Shown in pieces: positions 63,466 to 64,000 of a stretch of 64,000 nt of DNA. Numbering within the stretch: position 1 is the first letter of the stretch; each line of letters opens with the position of its first letter. Under the pieces are notes generated by a model, which worked only from the letters and a program-made list of their open reading frames with translations, did no database searches and was not told the DNA's origin. The stretch is from an uncultured Clostridia bacterium (GTDB taxonomy: Bacteria; Bacillota; Clostridia; Christensenellales; Borkfalkiaceae). The stretch spans positions 173,922 to 237,921 of the forward strand of contig CASEDP010000004.1 in assembly GCA_949286835.1 (NCBI GenBank), read 5' to 3'. A program made the translations under genes and the position numbers.

Positions 63466-63541
63466 GGGAGCTTAGCTCAGTTGGGAGAGCAACTGCCCTA
63501 CAAGCAGTGGGTCACAGGTTCGAGCCCTGTAGCTCCCACCA
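63466..63541 (+). tRNA. tRNA-Val (anticodon TAC)
   Basis: 76 bases with encoded CCA: acceptor GGGAGCT/AGCTCCC, anticodon stem ACTGC/GCAGT with loop CCTACAA, T-arm ACAGG-TTCGAGC-CCTGT. The anticodon is TAC. Position 33, almost always T, is C here by this alignment. Confidence 0.93.
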
Positions 63542-63568
63542 ACGAATAGTGCGGAAGAATAACGTTAT

Positions 63569-63643
63569 GCGGGAATGGCTCAGTGGTAGAGCGTCACCTT
63601 GCCAAGGTGAATGTCGCGGGTTCGAATCTCGTTTCCCGCTCCA
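63569..63643 (+). tRNA. tRNA-Gly (anticodon GCC)
   Basis: 75 bases with encoded CCA: acceptor GCGGGAA/TTCCCGC, anticodon arm TCACC-TTGCCAA-GGTGA, T-arm GCGGG-TTCGAAT-CTCGT (one mismatch-type pair). Confidence 0.95.
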
Positions 63644-63670
63644 AATATTCTTTCCGCACTATTTTTTTAA

Positions 63671-63745
63671 GGCGCTATAGCCAAGTGGTAAGGCCAGGGT
63701 CTGCAAAACCCTCATGCCCCGGTTCAAATCCGGGTGGCGCCTCCA
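63671..63745 (+). tRNA. tRNA-Cys (anticodon GCA)
   Basis: 75 bases with encoded CCA: acceptor GGCGCTA/TGGCGCC (with a G-T pair), anticodon arm AGGGT-CTGCAAA-ACCCT, T-arm CCCGG-TTCAAAT-CCGGG. Confidence 0.95.
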
Positions 63746-63751
63746 GAAAAC

Positions 63752-63787
63752 AAAACGCCTTGGCTTTCAGCCAGGGCGTTTTAATTT
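63752..63787 (+). terminator. Terminator after tRNA-Cys
   Basis: aaaacgcc-ttggct / agccag-ggcgtttt stem with a 3-base loop and TTTTAATTT after it. It separates the Val-Gly-Cys unit from the tRNA-Leu sequences. Confidence 0.85.
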
Positions 63788-63799
63788 AGCAAAATATAT

Positions 63800-63838
63800 G
63801 CCCGAGTGGCGGAATAGGCAGACGCAAGGGACTTAAAA
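63800..63838 (+). pseudogene. Broken tRNA-Leu (TAA), 5' half only
   Basis: gcccgagtggcggaataggc... through acgcaagggacttaaaa has the acceptor strand, D-arm and the anticodon arm up to the TAA anticodon of a tRNA-Leu. After the anticodon loop the sequence changes to unrelated AT-rich DNA and never returns to a variable arm or T-arm. Its 5' acceptor differs from the intact tRNA-Leu at 63902, so it is a remnant of a second Leu gene rather than a copy of that one. Confidence 0.8.
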
Positions 63839-63901
63839 TTTTTGGCAGAAAGAAACTAACAAAAAGTTCACAAAAAATCTGAAAACTTCACAAAAATTCA
63901 T

Positions 63902-63988
63902 GCTACTGTGGTGGAATCGGCAGACACAAGGGACTTAAAATCCCTCGGAGTAAAATCCGTATCGGTTCAAGTCCGATCAGTAGCACCA
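63902..63988 (+). tRNA. tRNA-Leu (anticodon TAA)
   Basis: 87 bases with encoded CCA: acceptor GCTACTG/CAGTAGC, D-arm with TGGAATCGGCAGACA, anticodon arm AGGGA-CTTAAAA-TCCCT, long variable arm CGGAGTAAAATCCG and T-arm ATCGG-TTCAAGT-CCGAT. It is a class II tRNA reading TTA/TTG. Confidence 0.95.
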
Positions 63989-64000
63989 TCGAAAAAGCGC

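Overview
The window looks like the replication-origin region of a spore-forming member of the Clostridia. The evidence is the rpmH-rnpA-yidD-yidC-jag cluster, dnaN, rsmG, soj/spo0J (parA/parB) with parS sites, and sporulation or germination genes (spoIIR, sleB, ypeB, yyaC). Coding DNA is fairly GC-rich, while the origin-proximal DNA is very AT-rich. The lipoproteins, DUF4250 and the gene order would suit a Christensenellales-like lineage, but that is inference. dnaA is not next to dnaN and is not seen in the window.

Layout. 1-8.4 kb: two large surface lipoproteins (one running off the left edge), two P-loop metal-type GTPases (one with a YcgQ-like C-terminus, one CobW/ZNG1-like with a long His-rich repeat) and a membrane-anchored DUF2188 protein. 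8.5-19.3 kb: dGTPase, RadC-like protein, a YtrA-type GntR/ABC operon, a YjbR-family protein, a MarR plus Ntn-hydrolase pair, an AraC remnant, an MscS channel and a membrane protein with duplicated Fn3-like units. 19.3-22.96 kb: an AT-richer island beside tRNA-Arg(CCG) with a PD-(D/E)XK protein, a frameshifted gene and repeated hairpin elements. 23-29.4 kb: pepT, a DUF4250 gene, mnmA and the spoIIR-sleB-ypeB group.

29.7-42.7 kb is the origin domain. parB, parA and ftsH point left; rsmG and a DUF1273 gene also point left, while dnaN and the rpmH cluster point right. Between ftsH and rsmG lie parS sites, a YyaC gene and about 4 kb of almost gene-free AT-rich DNA with abrupt A/T strand asymmetry, one small ORF with a strong ribosome binding site and one candidate structured RNA. 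DnaA-box-like clusters lie near 29.75-29.87 kb and 41.2-41.5 kb. In most of the window genes point away from this domain, as expected for an origin.

42.7-64 kb: rpmH-rnpA-yidD-yidC-jag, a small XRE regulator, GTP-type PEP carboxykinase, a 116-bp tandem repeat, an Lrp-aminotransferase operon, greA, lysS and the conserved block decarboxylase(yaaO)-tmk-holB-ricT-[ferredoxin]-trmN6-like-rsmI. The window ends in a tRNA cluster (Val, Gly, Cys, a broken Leu, an intact Leu).

The points most worth a second look are the origin domain (parS array, gene-free skewed DNA, sORF), the tRNA-Arg-linked island, the apparently leaderless divergent promoters of mnmA and the DUF4250 gene, and the broken tRNA-Leu. 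All calls are from reading the sequence; no database search or folding program was run.
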